The notes: generated by a model from the letters alone, not told the origin. Positions 7,382 to 18,321 are shown, numbered from the stretch's first letter. The stretch is 64,000 nucleotides of DNA from an uncultured Eubacteriales bacterium (GCA_944349855.1 CALVNS010000007.1:25580-89579); one strand, 5' to 3'. A program made the numbers and translations.

Positions 7382-9916
7382 TTGAAGCATCGAAGCACGC
7401 TTTCCATCAACAGCTCTTTGGGTCTGCTGTTGTTGCTCGCCTTCGTCCTGACGTTCAGCCTGGGCATCTCGCTGGTCCGCGCCAAGCTGCTGCAAAACGC
7501 GCACAGCATGGGCATGTCCCTGGCCCAGAGCTACGCCACCGAAGAGGAGACCCGCATCGCATCCTTTCGCAACTTCATGGACCTGGGCATCCAATATGTA
7601 GAGGAGATCTCCCTGCAGGGCGGAAGTCCCGACGAGATGCAGGAGTGGCTCCACAGCTACTTTTCCAAGCTCACCGTCATTCTGGGCAACAACACCGTCG
7701 ATCCGTATGCGGTCGTCGATGGCATGATCATCGCCGCCAACCCATGGGACGGCGGCGAGGGCTACGACTACCGCAGCACAGAATGGTATCAGCGCGCGCT
7801 TGAGGCCGACGGCGAGTTGATCTTCACCGACGTATACACCGACGCCATTACGGGCGATCCCGTGGTCACGGCGGCCCGCAAGTTCGGCCGGAGCGACGAT
7901 GTGCTGGCCATGGACATCTATCTGCGCAACTTTCTGCTCGGCAGCGACGAGCTCTCCGTCGCAGAAGACTGCTCCTTTTACCTGAGCGACTCGACCGGCA
8001 CCCTCATCTACGCCTCCACCGCCTGGTCCGTCGCCAATGAGACGCTGCAGTGGTATACCGACCAGCTCCTGAAGGGCATCGGTGACGGCTCGCTGTCCTC
8101 TTATGACTCGTCCTTCACCGACCCCGAGGGCATCGTCCGCGGCGTCTACTATCACGAGATGAGCAACGGCTGGACGGTGATCCTCACCGTGCCGGTCCAG
8201 TCCGTGCTGATGGGCGACCGCAACGTCACGATCTACTTCCTCGTCGGGGTGGGCGTGCTCGTGTTCGCCATCCTGGCGGCCATGGTCATCCGCGATCTGC
8301 TGCAGAGCAAGCGCATCCGCATGGCGGGCAATACCATCGACATCCTCAGCGATTCCTTCTACGCCATCTACCGCGTCAACTACAGGGAAGGCACCTATGC
8401 CGCCATCAAGAGCTCCCCGGACATGGCCGACCGTCTGCCGCCCAGCGGCGACTATGCCTCGCTGCTCGAGGCCGTACAGGCGCTGGTCGAGCCGAGCACC
8501 TATCACGAGTTTGAGCTGTGCTTCTCGCTGGAGAGCATTCGCCAGCGCGTCGCCGAACATGTTGCCGATTACGGCGGAGACTATCAGCGCCGGTTTGGCG
8601 ACACCTACAAATGGGTCAATATCCGCACGCTCTACGATGCCAAGCTCGCCCCGGACGAGGTCATCCTGTGCTTCCGCGAGGTGGACGTCGAAAAGCGCCA
8701 GCAGCTTCAGCACACCATCATCCTGCAGGAGGCGCTGGACACCGCGCGCAGGAGCACCAAGGCCAAGTCCGTCTTCTTCAGCAGCATGTCGCATGACATG
8801 CGCACGCCGCTCAACGCCATCATCGGCCTGTCCGAATTGGCACAGAAGAGCAACGGCGATTGGGAGAAGGTTCGCGGCTATCTCCAGAAGATCGAGTTTT
8901 CAGGCAAGCAGCTCCTGACGCTGATCAACGACATTCTGGAGCTTTCCCGCCTGGAATCGGGCGGAAATACGCTTGCCAACGAGCAGTTCGACCTGCGGCG
9001 CTGTGTGGAAGAGATTGCGGATATCTTTCGCGTACAGGCCGCTCAGGAGGGCAAGCGCTTCCGCGTGCAGTTCGACCTGCACGTCAGCGCCGTCATGGGC
9101 GACGCGTTCAAGCTCGGCCAGATCCTCAACAACCTGCTCTCCAACGCCTTCAAGTACAGCGAGACGGGCGCGCAAATTCTCCTGTCCGTGCGCCAGTTCG
9201 ACTTCCAACAGCACAGCAAGTATCAGATCGTCGTGGAGGATACGGGCATCGGCATGTCCGAAAGCTTTTTATCCCACCTGTTTGAACCGTATGCCCGCGA
9301 GACCCACTTCGCCACCCGGGCCACGACCGGTACGGGATTGGGCATGCCCATCGTCAAACACCTCGTCCAGCAGATGAGCGGCGAGATCTCCGTGGAAAGC
9401 CAGCTGGGCAAGGGCAGCAAGTTCACCGTCACGCTGCCTCTGGCCGCCGCCACGGCCGACGAAAAGGCCGAGCCGGGCGAGCCGGCCACTCACGCGATGG
9501 CCGACCTGTCCGGCCGGCGCATCCTGCTGGCCGAGGACAACGAGCTGAACATGGAAATCGCCACCGAAATCCTCACCCTGCATGGCGCCGAGGTCGTCCA
9601 GGCCTACAATGGGCTCGAGGCGGTCCGTCTGTTCCAGGCAGCCGCCCCGTACTCCTTCGACGCCATCCTCATGGACATGCAGATGCCCGAGATGGACGGT
9701 TGTGAGGCTGCGCGCGCCATCCGGCGGTTGGACAGGCCCGACGCTGCATCCGTGCCCATCATCGCGGTCACAGCCAACGCGTTTGCCGAGGACATCGCCA
9801 AGACGACGGAGGCAGGCATGAACGGCCACATCTCCAAGCCCATCGACTTTGGGATTCTTCTGCAGACGCTTGGCGCGCTGCTCTCTCCCCGTTCCGGGGA
9901 CGGCGAGCCGTCCTGA
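7382..9916 (+). CDS. Membrane-bound hybrid sensor histidine kinase with receiver domain
   Basis: About 844 residues. Order: an N-terminal membrane helix (GLLLLLAFVLTFSLG), an extracellular dCACHE-like sensor to about residue 270, a second membrane helix (YFLVGVGVLVFAILAAMVI), a divergent PAS-like linker, HisKA with phospho-acceptor His471 in SHDMRTPLNAI, an HATPase domain (N box NNLLSNAFKYSE, G boxes DTGIGM and GTGLGM), and a receiver with Asp765 in LMDMQMPEMDG. The TTG at 7382 is chosen because GAGGAGG at 7365-7371 lies 10 bases upstream. The in-frame ATG at 7334 sits almost on the transcription start and has no ribosome-binding site. No separate response regulator or HPt protein is adjacent, so its output partner is elsewhere. 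The ligand is unknown. Confidence 0.92.
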   Translation: MKHRSTLSINSSLGLLLLLAFVLTFSLGISLVRAKLLQNAHSMGMSLAQSYATEEETRIASFRNFMDLGIQYVEEISLQGGSPDEMQEWLHSYFSKLTVILGNNTVDPYAVVDGMIIAANPWDGGEGYDYRSTEWYQRALEADGELIFTDVYTDAITGDPVVTAARKFGRSDDVLAMDIYLRNFLLGSDELSVAEDCSFYLSDSTGTLIYASTAWSVANETLQWYTDQLLKGIGDGSLSSYDSSFTDPEGIVRGVYYHEMSNGWTVILTVPVQSVLMGDRNVTIYFLVGVGVLVFAILAAMVIRDLLQSKRIRMAGNTIDILSDSFYAIYRVNYREGTYAAIKSSPDMADRLPPSGDYASLLEAVQALVEPSTYHEFELCFSLESIRQRVAEHVADYGGDYQRRFGDTYKWVNIRTLYDAKLAPDEVILCFREVDVEKRQQLQHTIILQEALDTARRSTKAKSVFFSSMSHDMRTPLNAIIGLSELAQKSNGDWEKVRGYLQKIEFSGKQLLTLINDILELSRLESGGNTLANEQFDLRRCVEEIADIFRVQAAQEGKRFRVQFDLHVSAVMGDAFKLGQILNNLLSNAFKYSETGAQILLSVRQFDFQQHSKYQIVVEDTGIGMSESFLSHLFEPYARETHFATRATTGTGLGMPIVKHLVQQMSGEISVESQLGKGSKFTVTLPLAAATADEKAEPGEPATHAMADLSGRRILLAEDNELNMEIATEILTLHGAEVVQAYNGLEAVRLFQAAAPYSFDAILMDMQMPEMDGCEAARAIRRLDRPDAASVPIIAVTANAFAEDIAKTTEAGMNGHISKPIDFGILLQTLGALLSPRSGDGEPS

Positions 9917-9933
9917 TCCGGTTTTATTGCAAA

Positions 9934-9973
9934 GACGCCACCCGGCCGTGCGGCCGGATGGCGTCCTTTTTTT
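9934..9973 (+). terminator. Rho-independent terminator after the hybrid kinase
   Basis: A long hairpin (GACGCCA at 9934-9940 pairs with TGGCGTC at 9959-9965, with inner pairing GGCC/GGCC) followed by CTTTTTTT. It lies between convergent genes. Confidence 0.88.
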
Positions 9974-10001
9974 CTTCCTATCCTTTCGCCCTGCAGGGCA
10001 T

Positions 10002-11168
10002 TCACGCCCGCGGCGCGTCCCGGCGCAGGAAGCGCTCGACCAGCTCGCTGCACACAAACATGCCCGCCGTCAGTCCCAGCAGCGCGATCGGGATGAGCTG
10101 CAGCGTCGTCGCGCCGGCGATCGCGCCCAGCAGCGGCGGCAGGAACGTCGAGCCGACATAGGCCACGGCCATCTGCAGGCCCATGGCCGCCTGTGAGGCA
10201 TCGCGACCAAAGCGTCGGGGCGTCTCGTGGATCATGCACGGATAGATCGGCCCGCCACCCACGCCCAGCAGTAGCAGTCCGGGCAGCGCAAACGCCACCG
10301 GAAGCAGCAGCAACAGCGCGCCCGCCAGCATGATCAGCCCGCCGATCCGAATCTGTGCGCAGCTGGACAGGCGCGCGGCAAGCAGCCCCGACAGCACGCG
10401 CCCGACGGTGATGCCCGCAAAGAAGCACGACCCCCACGCGGCGGCCGTGGCCTTCTCCAGGCCGCGGTACTCCGCCAGATAGCTGGCCATCCACAGGCCC
10501 GTCGTCGTCTCTGCGCCGCAGTAGAGCAGGAACGTCAGCAGCGCAAACGCAATTCCGCGCAGGCGCAGCGCCTCACGGTTGGAGACGAACGCCGCCTCTT
10601 CCCCGCCAGCCTGCGCGCCGCGCCCCTCCGCGCGCCTCCACAGATGCATCGTGCACGCCAGCGCGGCAAAGAGCGCGAACTGCAGGCCCGAAACGACGCG
10701 GTAACCGCCGCGCCAGCCAACGCCCGCAATGCACGCCGCCATGATGATCGGGCTGACCGTCACCCCGATGCCCCAGAAGCAGTGCAGGAAGCTCATCTGC
10801 CGCGCGCTGTAGTGCAGCGCCACGAAGTTGTTGAGCGCCGCGTCGATCGAGCCCGCGCCCAACCCCAGCGGCACGGCCAGCAGGCATAGCGCCCACAGCG
10901 ACGGCGCAAGCGAAAAGCCCAGCAGCGCCGCCGCCGTCATGAACACGCTCACGACCGTGATGCACCCCGTGCCAAAGCGGCGCACGAGGCGGTTGCTCAT
11001 GAGGCTGGAGACGATCGTGCCGAAGCTGACGATCATCGACAGGATGCCAGCCGCCGCCAGCGGCGCGGACAGATCGGCGCGCATGACGGGCCACGCCGCG
11101 CCCAGCAGTGAATCCGGCAAGCCCAGGCTGATGAAGGCGACATAGATGATGACGAGCAACGCGGTCAT
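10002..11168 (-). CDS. MFS transporter
   Basis: 388 residues with about twelve hydrophobic segments. The first half has LVIIYVAFISLGLPDSLLGAAW and the second half begins around FALLTFLLYCGAET. The pattern SIDAALNNFVALHYSARQMSFLH after TM4 resembles the FucP/YbjJ-like branch of the major facilitator superfamily, which transports sugars or drugs. The ATG at 11168 has GGAGGAA upstream. It is a single gene between an extended -10 promoter (11201-11209) and a convergent kinase. The substrate cannot be assigned. Confidence 0.87.
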   Translation of the reverse strand: MTALLVIIYVAFISLGLPDSLLGAAWPVMRADLSAPLAAAGILSMIVSFGTIVSSLMSNRLVRRFGTGCITVVSVFMTAAALLGFSLAPSLWALCLLAVPLGLGAGSIDAALNNFVALHYSARQMSFLHCFWGIGVTVSPIIMAACIAGVGWRGGYRVVSGLQFALFAALACTMHLWRRAEGRGAQAGGEEAAFVSNREALRLRGIAFALLTFLLYCGAETTTGLWMASYLAEYRGLEKATAAAWGSCFFAGITVGRVLSGLLAARLSSCAQIRIGGLIMLAGALLLLLPVAFALPGLLLLGVGGGPIYPCMIHETPRRFGRDASQAAMGLQMAVAYVGSTFLPPLLGAIAGATTLQLIPIALLGLTAGMFVCSELVERFLRRDAPRA

Positions 11169-11200
11169 AGACCATTCCTCCGCAGGTTCAGACTGGCCCC

Positions 11201-11209
11201 ATTATAGCA
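11201..11209 (-). promoter_or_regulatory. Extended -10 promoter (TGCTATAAT) of the MFS gene
   Basis: On the minus strand TGC followed by TATAAT at 11206-11201, 32 bases before the start codon. The -35 is poor. Confidence 0.5.
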
Positions 11210-11253
11210 CAAACGCGCGGCTGCATCCATGCCGCGCGCGAAGTTTTGCCGGT

Positions 11254-12414
11254 TCACACGGGCTCCGACTGCGGCGCAGCCTCCGCCTCGCCGCGGTGCA
11301 TCATCACGCCCGCCATCAGCGCCGTAAAGGGCGCCACGGTCACCAGCCCGAAGGAGCCCACGAGCGTGGTCAGCACCTCGCAGGCGACGAACTTGTAGTT
11401 CAGGATGTCGACGACCGGCGTTCCCTGGCCCATGAAGTACATGAGCATCGACAGGTAGCTGCCCGAGTAGGCCAGCATGAGCGTCGTGGTCATCGTACCG
11501 ATGACGCTGCGCCCGACCGCAAAGCCCGAGCGGATCAGCGCGCGCCGCGAGATGCCCGGGTGGTGCGCGATCACCTCCTGACAGGAGGCCGACACGTCCA
11601 TCGCCAGATCCATCAGTGAGCCGGAGTTGGCGATGAACACCATCGCCAGAAAGATCTGGCTCACGTCCAACTGCATGGCGCTCTGGGAGAGCAGCGGCAC
11701 CACATAGGGCAGGTTCGTGCCGTCCAGGCGCAGCAGTGCGCCGAACGCCGCCGCCAGCAGGCAGGTGACGAACGTGCCCAGCAGCGAGCCGGCCAGCGCG
11801 CACAGCGCCTTGCGCGTAAAGCCCGCCACCAGGAACATGATCAGCGCGGTGAGCAGCAGCACGACGCCCAACGCGACCGGCACCGGCGAGCGCCCGTCGA
11901 GCAGCGCGGGAATGAGCAGCTTCCACACGATCATGACGCTGGCCACCAGCGAGACCAGCGCGCCCGCGCCCGCCACCCCGCCAAAGAGGATCAGCAGCAG
12001 CCCGAACAGGCCGAACAGCAGCCCCTCGCTGCCCAGCCGGTAGTGATCCACGAGCGTCGCGTTGGTTGGGCCGTCTGCGTTCGCGTGGATGATCGCCAGT
12101 CCCTCGTCGCCCACGGCAAAGAGCTTGTCCTTCTCCAGATCGGCGTTGAGCGCATTGGAGGCGTCGAGCTCATACCCCGCCCATTCGCCCGAGAGGATCC
12201 GCACGCGCAGGGCCTGCACGCCCGAGTAGACAATGCCCAGCGGCGCGAGAAAGTCGTCGTTCACGCTCAGCACGCGCACCCGCTCGCGCGTCGAATTGGC
12301 CGGCATGCGCTCCGGATAGCCCGTGGGCAACAGCCCCAGCGCGATACACAGCAGCCCCACCACGATGCAGAAGATCCAGTTGCGCCGCCGGTCCCGCCTG
12401 ATTTGTGCATCCAT
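11254..12414 (-). CDS. YibE/F family multi-pass membrane protein
   Basis: About 386 residues. A membrane anchor (WIFCIVVGLLCIALGLLP) is followed by a short extracytoplasmic beta-rich domain (residues about 40-120) and then seven or so membrane helices. Conserved YibE/F features include MVFIANSGSLMDLAMDVS, GRSVIGTMTTTLMLAYSGSYLSML and the acidic LNYKFVACEVLTTLVGS. The ATG at 12414 is chosen because AAGGGGAG lies 6 bases upstream; the GTG/ATG codons further out lack this. The family is widespread in Firmicutes and has no established biochemical function. It is co-directional with the phosphatase gene upstream but separated from it by a hairpin. Confidence 0.85.
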   Translation of the reverse strand: MDAQIRRDRRRNWIFCIVVGLLCIALGLLPTGYPERMPANSTRERVRVLSVNDDFLAPLGIVYSGVQALRVRILSGEWAGYELDASNALNADLEKDKLFAVGDEGLAIIHANADGPTNATLVDHYRLGSEGLLFGLFGLLLILFGGVAGAGALVSLVASVMIVWKLLIPALLDGRSPVPVALGVVLLLTALIMFLVAGFTRKALCALAGSLLGTFVTCLLAAAFGALLRLDGTNLPYVVPLLSQSAMQLDVSQIFLAMVFIANSGSLMDLAMDVSASCQEVIAHHPGISRRALIRSGFAVGRSVIGTMTTTLMLAYSGSYLSMLMYFMGQGTPVVDILNYKFVACEVLTTLVGSFGLVTVAPFTALMAGVMMHRGEAEAAPQSEPV

Positions 12415-12443
12415 TTCATTCTCCCCTTCCCGCATGCGTCCGA

Positions 12444-12470
12444 AAGGGCCGGAGCATCGCCCCGGCCCTT
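12444..12470 (-). terminator. Hairpin between the phosphatase and YibE/F genes
   Basis: A 9-base stem (12444-12452 with 12462-12470). Read on the minus strand it follows the phosphatase stop by 17 bases and is followed only by TTTC, so termination may be partial. Confidence 0.55.
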
Positions 12471-12486
12471 CGTGCGCGCCCGCGCG

Positions 12487-13971
12487 TCATTCCTGCGTCA
12501 GGCCCATCGCCTGCATGGTGTGCGTGAAGATGTCGCAGTTATCGTAGGCGCCCGCGAACAGCTCCGCATTCACACCCATGGCGTAGATCGGGATCTGCAG
12601 TCCGGTGTGCGAGTAGGAGGTGAAGGCCACGCCCGCCTTGTTGTTCAGAATGTGGCACACCGCCATGGACAGCGGCTCGTATCCGCCGTAGGCCAGGGCC
12701 TCTGCGTCGCCCAGCTCGCGATCCTCGGGCGCGGTCATGCTCAGCGCGTAGGCGGCCTCGATGCGCTCCAGTTCGTCCGCGGTCAGCGTCAGCTCCTGCC
12801 CCTCGGCAGTGGTCAGCCCGTAGTTCGCCTCGATGGCCGCCAGCGCATCCTCAAGGCTCGCGCCCGCCTCGCGCATCGCCGCAATCTGGGCGTCGAACGC
12901 CTCGTAGGAGACCTTCTGGTTGGCCAGGTACTGGAAGTGCGTGTCGTAGGCGGTGGCGGCAAAGCCGATCGTCAGGCCGCCGGTCTCATGGTCGCCGGTG
13001 ACGATGATGAGCGTCTCTTCCGGATGCTCGGCCGCAAAGTCGATGGCCACCTGCACCGCGTCGGCAAAGGCGATCGTCTCATAGATGGAGGTCATGGCGT
13101 CGTTGGCGTGGCAGGACCAGTCGACCTTGCCGCCCTCGGTCATCATGAAGAAGCCGTTCTCATTGTCCAGCACGCGGATGCCGGCTTCGACCATCTCCGC
13201 CAGGGAGAGCGAATCCCCGCCCGCGGCCTCGGTGTTCAGACGGTCGATCTCCCACTGCATGGCCGCGTCGCCCGCCAGATCCGGCGCGATGGCCAGGGTC
13301 TTTCCGCTGTCCGCGTTCAGCGCGCGGATCGCCTCGTTGGTGTTGGCGATGTTCCAGCCGTTCTCCTCAGCGATCGCCATGACGTCCTGCTGGTCGCCTT
13401 CCGCACCCATCGGCTGCGCGTACCCGCCGCCGGCCAGATAGTCGAGCGTCGTGCCCGTCAGGCCCTGCACGGCGATGCCATACATGTCCTTGCGGCTGGT
13501 CACCTTGGCGTAATAGGCGGCCGGGGTCGCATGGTCCAGCGACACGCTGGTCACCACACCGATCTTCTTGCCCGCCTCCTTGGCGTACTCGGTGATGAGC
13601 TTGAACGGCTCGGTCAGCTCCGTGTCGTAGTTGATGACGCCCGACAGCGTCTTATGGCCGCTGGCCATGGACGTGGCGGTCGAAGCGGAGTCTGGGCAGA
13701 ACGACGTCGCGTCGTACGTCGTCATGATGCCCGTGTAGGGAAACTGCGTGAAGGACAGCGCCTGCGGCGTGGGCATCGCCGCGTCGGGGTTGGCCAGCGT
13801 ACCCAGGTAGTACTGCGTGGCGTTGATCTGCGGCAGCCCCTGGCCGTCGCCGATGAACATGAACACGTACTTGGGCACGTCGGGCGCCTCGACGGCGTCC
13901 TGGGCCTGCGCGATACAGCCCGCCAGCAGCAGGGCCACGCAGAGCATCGCAGAGAGCATTTTGCGAATCAT
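12487..13971 (-). CDS. Alkaline phosphatase, predicted lipoprotein
   Basis: About 494 residues. The N-terminus MIRKMLSAMLCVALLLAGC is a lipoprotein signal ending in the lipobox LAGC, so the enzyme should be anchored outside the membrane. The phosphatase core shows the metal-binding Asp in FMFIGDGQG, the nucleophilic Ser in PDSASTATSMASGHKT, the ligand motif VTGDHETGG, and a late histidine in SYSHTGLQIP. The start is at 13971 with AAGGAGG at 13981-13987. It would release phosphate from extracellular organic esters. A Pho-type operator was not recognised upstream. The family assignment is firm; substrate range is not. Confidence 0.93.
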   Translation of the reverse strand: MIRKMLSAMLCVALLLAGCIAQAQDAVEAPDVPKYVFMFIGDGQGLPQINATQYYLGTLANPDAAMPTPQALSFTQFPYTGIMTTYDATSFCPDSASTATSMASGHKTLSGVINYDTELTEPFKLITEYAKEAGKKIGVVTSVSLDHATPAAYYAKVTSRKDMYGIAVQGLTGTTLDYLAGGGYAQPMGAEGDQQDVMAIAEENGWNIANTNEAIRALNADSGKTLAIAPDLAGDAAMQWEIDRLNTEAAGGDSLSLAEMVEAGIRVLDNENGFFMMTEGGKVDWSCHANDAMTSIYETIAFADAVQVAIDFAAEHPEETLIIVTGDHETGGLTIGFAATAYDTHFQYLANQKVSYEAFDAQIAAMREAGASLEDALAAIEANYGLTTAEGQELTLTADELERIEAAYALSMTAPEDRELGDAEALAYGGYEPLSMAVCHILNNKAGVAFTSYSHTGLQIPIYAMGVNAELFAGAYDNCDIFTHTMQAMGLTQE

Positions 13972-14005
13972 TTGTCTCTTCCTCCTTCTTTTCAGTACGG
14001 AGAAG

Positions 14006-14014
14006 ATGATAACA
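14006..14014 (-). promoter_or_regulatory. Extended -10 promoter (TGTTATCAT) of the phosphatase gene
   Basis: On the minus strand TGT followed by TATCAT at 14011-14006, with no recognisable -35. Confidence 0.35.
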
Positions 14015-14076
14015 GCCGCAGATGAATGCCCGTTGTGCGCGCAGTAAAACCTCGGTAAATCCTCCCGGCGCAATGT

Positions 14077-14110
14077 AAAACCGGCGTCCGCCATCAGGCG
14101 AACGCCGGTT
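14077..14110 (-). terminator. Terminator of the groES-groEL operon
   Basis: A 10-base perfect stem (14077-14086 with 14101-14110) plus inner GCC/GGC pairing, followed on the minus strand by TTTTAC. It sits 25 bases after the groEL stop. Confidence 0.75.
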
Positions 14111-14134
14111 TGAATGTTTTTTGGGGATCCAGGC

Positions 14135-15784
<1,650 letters not shown>

Positions 15785-15805
15785 TTACATTCCGCTGTAT
15801 CGGAC

Positions 15806-16090
15806 TTATTCCACGATGGCCAGGATGTCGCTCTGACGCACGATGATCAGCTCTTCGCCGTCGATCTTGACCTCAGTGCCGGCATACTTGGAGTAGATGA
15901 CCTTCTGACCGACCTTCACCTGCATGGTGACCTCCTTGCCGTCCACCACGCCGCCGGGGCCAACGGCCAGCACCTGCGCGGTCTGCGGCTTTTCCTTGGC
16001 GCTGCCGGCCAGGATGATGCCACCCTTGCTCGTCTCTTCGGACTCCAGATTCTTGATGACCACACGGTCAAACAGCGGCTTCACGTTCAT
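15806..16090 (-). CDS. groES: Co-chaperonin GroES
   Basis: 94 residues, the normal GroES length, starting MNVKPLFDRVVIK. The mobile loop SEETSKGGIILAGSAKEKP and the C-terminal GEELIIVRQSDILAIVE are typical. The ATG at 16090 has AAGGAGG at 16100-16106. It caps the GroEL ring. First gene of the groESL operon. Confidence 0.99.
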   Translation of the reverse strand: MNVKPLFDRVVIKNLESEETSKGGIILAGSAKEKPQTAQVLAVGPGGVVDGKEVTMQVKVGQKVIYSKYAGTEVKIDGEELIIVRQSDILAIVE

Positions 16091-16152
16091 AAAACAATGC
16101 CTCCTTGATGGAATGTTGTCTTCACTGTAATATCTTTTTGCGGGGCTTATTG

Positions 16153-16179
16153 TTAGCACTCTCTTTGGTCGAGTGCTAA
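16153..16179 (-). promoter_or_regulatory. CIRCE operator (HrcA binding site)
   Basis: TTAGCACTC at 16153-16161, a 9-base spacer, and GAGTGCTAA at 16171-16179 match the CIRCE consensus perfectly. It lies just downstream of the groESL -10 box, so bound HrcA would block initiation. Confidence 0.97.
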
Positions 16180-16191
16180 TTCACAGTGATT

Positions 16192-16220
16192 AGTTTAAGC
16201 CATTCTCCGCCCCATGACAA
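16192..16220 (-). promoter_or_regulatory. Sigma-A promoter of groESL
   Basis: On the minus strand TTGTCA (16220-16215), a 17-base spacer and TAAACT (16197-16192). The predicted start near 16185 precedes the CIRCE repeat. Confidence 0.75.
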
Positions 16221-16299
16221 GTGGTAAAATTGCACAAAATTTCGTGTTTTTTCTTTTTTATCTGGATTTGCATTCGTTGAGGCCACGCATGTTTTTCCG

Positions 16300-16329
16300 T
16301 TGGCGCACACGCCTTCTCTGTGCTACAAT
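16300..16329 (+). promoter_or_regulatory. Promoter of mutY
   Basis: TTGGCG at 16300-16305, 18 bases, then TACAAT at 16324-16329 preceded by TGC (extended -10). Confidence 0.6.
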
Positions 16330-16348
16330 GGCACAATGGAGGTTTATC

Positions 16349-17413
16349 ATGGATACGACGCTATTTGCCCGCTCGCTGCTGGAGTGGTACGATGCCGGAC
16401 ACCGCGAACTGCCCTGGAGACGCACGCGCGATCCCTACCGCGTGTGGATTTCGGAGATCATGCTCCAGCAGACGCGCGCTGAGACGGCGATTTCCTATTA
16501 TGAACGGTTTCTACTGTGCTTTCCGCACGTGCGCGCGCTGGCCGATGCGCCCGAGGAGGACGTGCTCAAGGCCTGGGAGGGCCTGGGATATTATTCCCGC
16601 GCGCGCAATCTGCAATCCGCTGCGCGGCGCATCGTCTCGGAGTATGGGGGCGAATTGCCTGCCACATCCGCGCAGCTGCGCGAGCTGCCCGGCATCGGGC
16701 CGTACACGGCGGGCGCAATCGCATCGATCTGCTTCGGCGAGCGCGTGGCCGCGGTGGACGGCAACGTAGAGCGCGTCGTGTCGCGCCTATGGGGCGTACG
16801 CGAGGATGTATCGCTGCCGCCGGTGCGCCGTGCCATCGCCGCACACGCGCAGTCGCTCGTGCCGCCCGAGCGCACGGGCGACTTCACCAACGCGATGATG
16901 GAGCTGGGCGCCACGGTCTGCGTGCCCGGGGCGCCACGCTGCCTGATGTGCCCGGTGCGCGAGCTGTGCGACGCTTGCGCACGCGGCGATGCGCAGGACC
17001 TGCCCGTCAAAAAGAAGGCCAAGCCACAGCGCGTGCAGCACATGGGCGTGGCGATCGTGCGCTGCGGCGGGCGCGTGCTGCTGCGCCAACGCGCCGAGCG
17101 CCTGCTGGGCGGCCTGTGGGTCTTCCCGCTCTTTGAAGATGCGACGCAGCCCGAAGAGCTCTCGCGCGCGTTGGCCGAGGCCGGTCTGCAGGCGGCCTAC
17201 GACGCCCCGCTGGGCGAAGCGCGGCATGTGTTCACCCACATCATCTGGGAGATGGCGTTGCACGCCTTTGTCTGCCCGAACGCCCCCGAACTGCCCGACT
17301 GCCGGTGGGCCGACGCGCAGACGCTGCGTGCGCTGCCGCTGCCCACGGCGATGAAGGCCGCCCGGGCCGCCGCGCTGCGGCTGCTGGATGAATGGGAGGA
17401 GGGAATGCCGTGA
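16349..17413 (+). CDS. mutY: A/G-specific adenine glycosylase MutY
   Basis: 354 residues. MutY removes adenine mispaired with 8-oxoguanine. Glu36 in WISEIMLQQT and Asp137 in AAVDGNVERV are the catalytic residues. The helix-hairpin-helix is LPGIGPYTAGAI, and four cysteines (CVPGAPRCLMCPVRELC) bind the [4Fe-4S] cluster. The C-terminal NUDIX-like domain (LLRQRAERLLGGLWVFPLFE) recognises 8-oxoguanine. The start at 16349 has GGAGG at 16338-16342; upstream in-frame ATGs precede the promoter. The stop overlaps the GTG start of the WYL regulator (GTGA), so the two genes are translationally coupled. Confidence 0.97.
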   Translation: MDTTLFARSLLEWYDAGHRELPWRRTRDPYRVWISEIMLQQTRAETAISYYERFLLCFPHVRALADAPEEDVLKAWEGLGYYSRARNLQSAARRIVSEYGGELPATSAQLRELPGIGPYTAGAIASICFGERVAAVDGNVERVVSRLWGVREDVSLPPVRRAIAAHAQSLVPPERTGDFTNAMMELGATVCVPGAPRCLMCPVRELCDACARGDAQDLPVKKKAKPQRVQHMGVAIVRCGGRVLLRQRAERLLGGLWVFPLFEDATQPEELSRALAEAGLQAAYDAPLGEARHVFTHIIWEMALHAFVCPNAPELPDCRWADAQTLRALPLPTAMKAARAAALRLLDEWEEGMP

Positions 17414-18321
17414 CCGCGCGCCTGTTCGAGGTGCTGTACGCGCTGCTGGAGCGCAGGCAGGTCCGGGCGGGCGAACTGGCCGAGCTGCTTGGCGTGAGCG
17501 TGCGCACGGTCTATCGCGACGTGGAGGCGCTGAGCGCGGCGGGCATTCCCATCTACGCCTGCCGCGGGCGCGGCGGCGGCATCGCGCTGATGGAGGGGTT
17601 CACGCTCTCCCGCGCCGCGCTGTCCGAGGGCGAAAAGGACGCGCTGCTCATGGCCGTCAAGGGCCTGGCCGCGTCGGAGCAGGACGCCCGCTCGGCCCTG
17701 CGCAAGCTTTCGGGCCTGTTTGCCCGCGAGGCGCAGGACTGGCTGGAGGTCGACCTGTCCTCCTGGGGCGCGGCCGGACTGAAGGATGAGCGCTTTGCGC
17801 TGCTGCGCGAAGCGCTGCGCGAGCGGCGCGAGGTGACGTTTTTCTACCGCGGGGCGGACGGTTCGCGCCGGATGCGGCGCGTCAGGCCTGCGCGCCTGTG
17901 CTTCAAGGCGTCGGCGTGGTACCTGCAGGCCTGGTGCTGCGAGCGGAAGGCCTACCGTACGTTCCGCCTTTCGCGCATGGCGGACGTGTGCGCCACGGAG
18001 GAACGTTTTGCCGGCGGCCTGTCGGATGTGCCGCCCATCGACGTCGCCTGGTGGGGTGACGCGCCGCCCGAGGAGATCCGCCTGCGCATCGCTCCGGACG
18101 CGGCCTTTCGCGCCATGGACGACTTTTTGCCCGATCAGCTCTCGGAAAATGCGGATGGTTCGGTCACGGTGCGGCTGTTTTTGCCGGTCGTCGGCAGTCT
18201 ACTCTCCTTTCTGCTCTCCTATGGCGGCGCGCTGGAGATCCTCTCGCCTGAAACGGCGCGCGCACGGCTGCGGGAGATGGCGCTAAGCGCGGCAAAAAGA
18301 TACGAATCCCCTGAAACATGA
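17410..18321 (+). CDS. HTH/WYL-domain transcriptional regulator (YafY family)
   Basis: 303 residues. The N-terminal winged helix-turn-helix (ELAELLGVSVRTVYRDVEAL) is followed by GIPIYACRGRGGGIAL and a WYL domain (PARLCFKASAWYLQAW) thought to sense a ligand. A C-terminal WCX-like extension follows. The GTG at 17410 is preferred because GGAGGAGGG lies 6 bases upstream and it overlaps the mutY stop; an ATG at 17392 would lie inside the ribosome-binding region. A zinc-ribbon gene follows 63 bases downstream with its own promoter, which contains a 10-base palindrome that this regulator might bind (inference). Confidence 0.92.
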   Translation: MTARLFEVLYALLERRQVRAGELAELLGVSVRTVYRDVEALSAAGIPIYACRGRGGGIALMEGFTLSRAALSEGEKDALLMAVKGLAASEQDARSALRKLSGLFAREAQDWLEVDLSSWGAAGLKDERFALLREALRERREVTFFYRGADGSRRMRRVRPARLCFKASAWYLQAWCCERKAYRTFRLSRMADVCATEERFAGGLSDVPPIDVAWWGDAPPEEIRLRIAPDAAFRAMDDFLPDQLSENADGSVTVRLFLPVVGSLLSFLLSYGGALEILSPETARARLREMALSAAKRYESPET

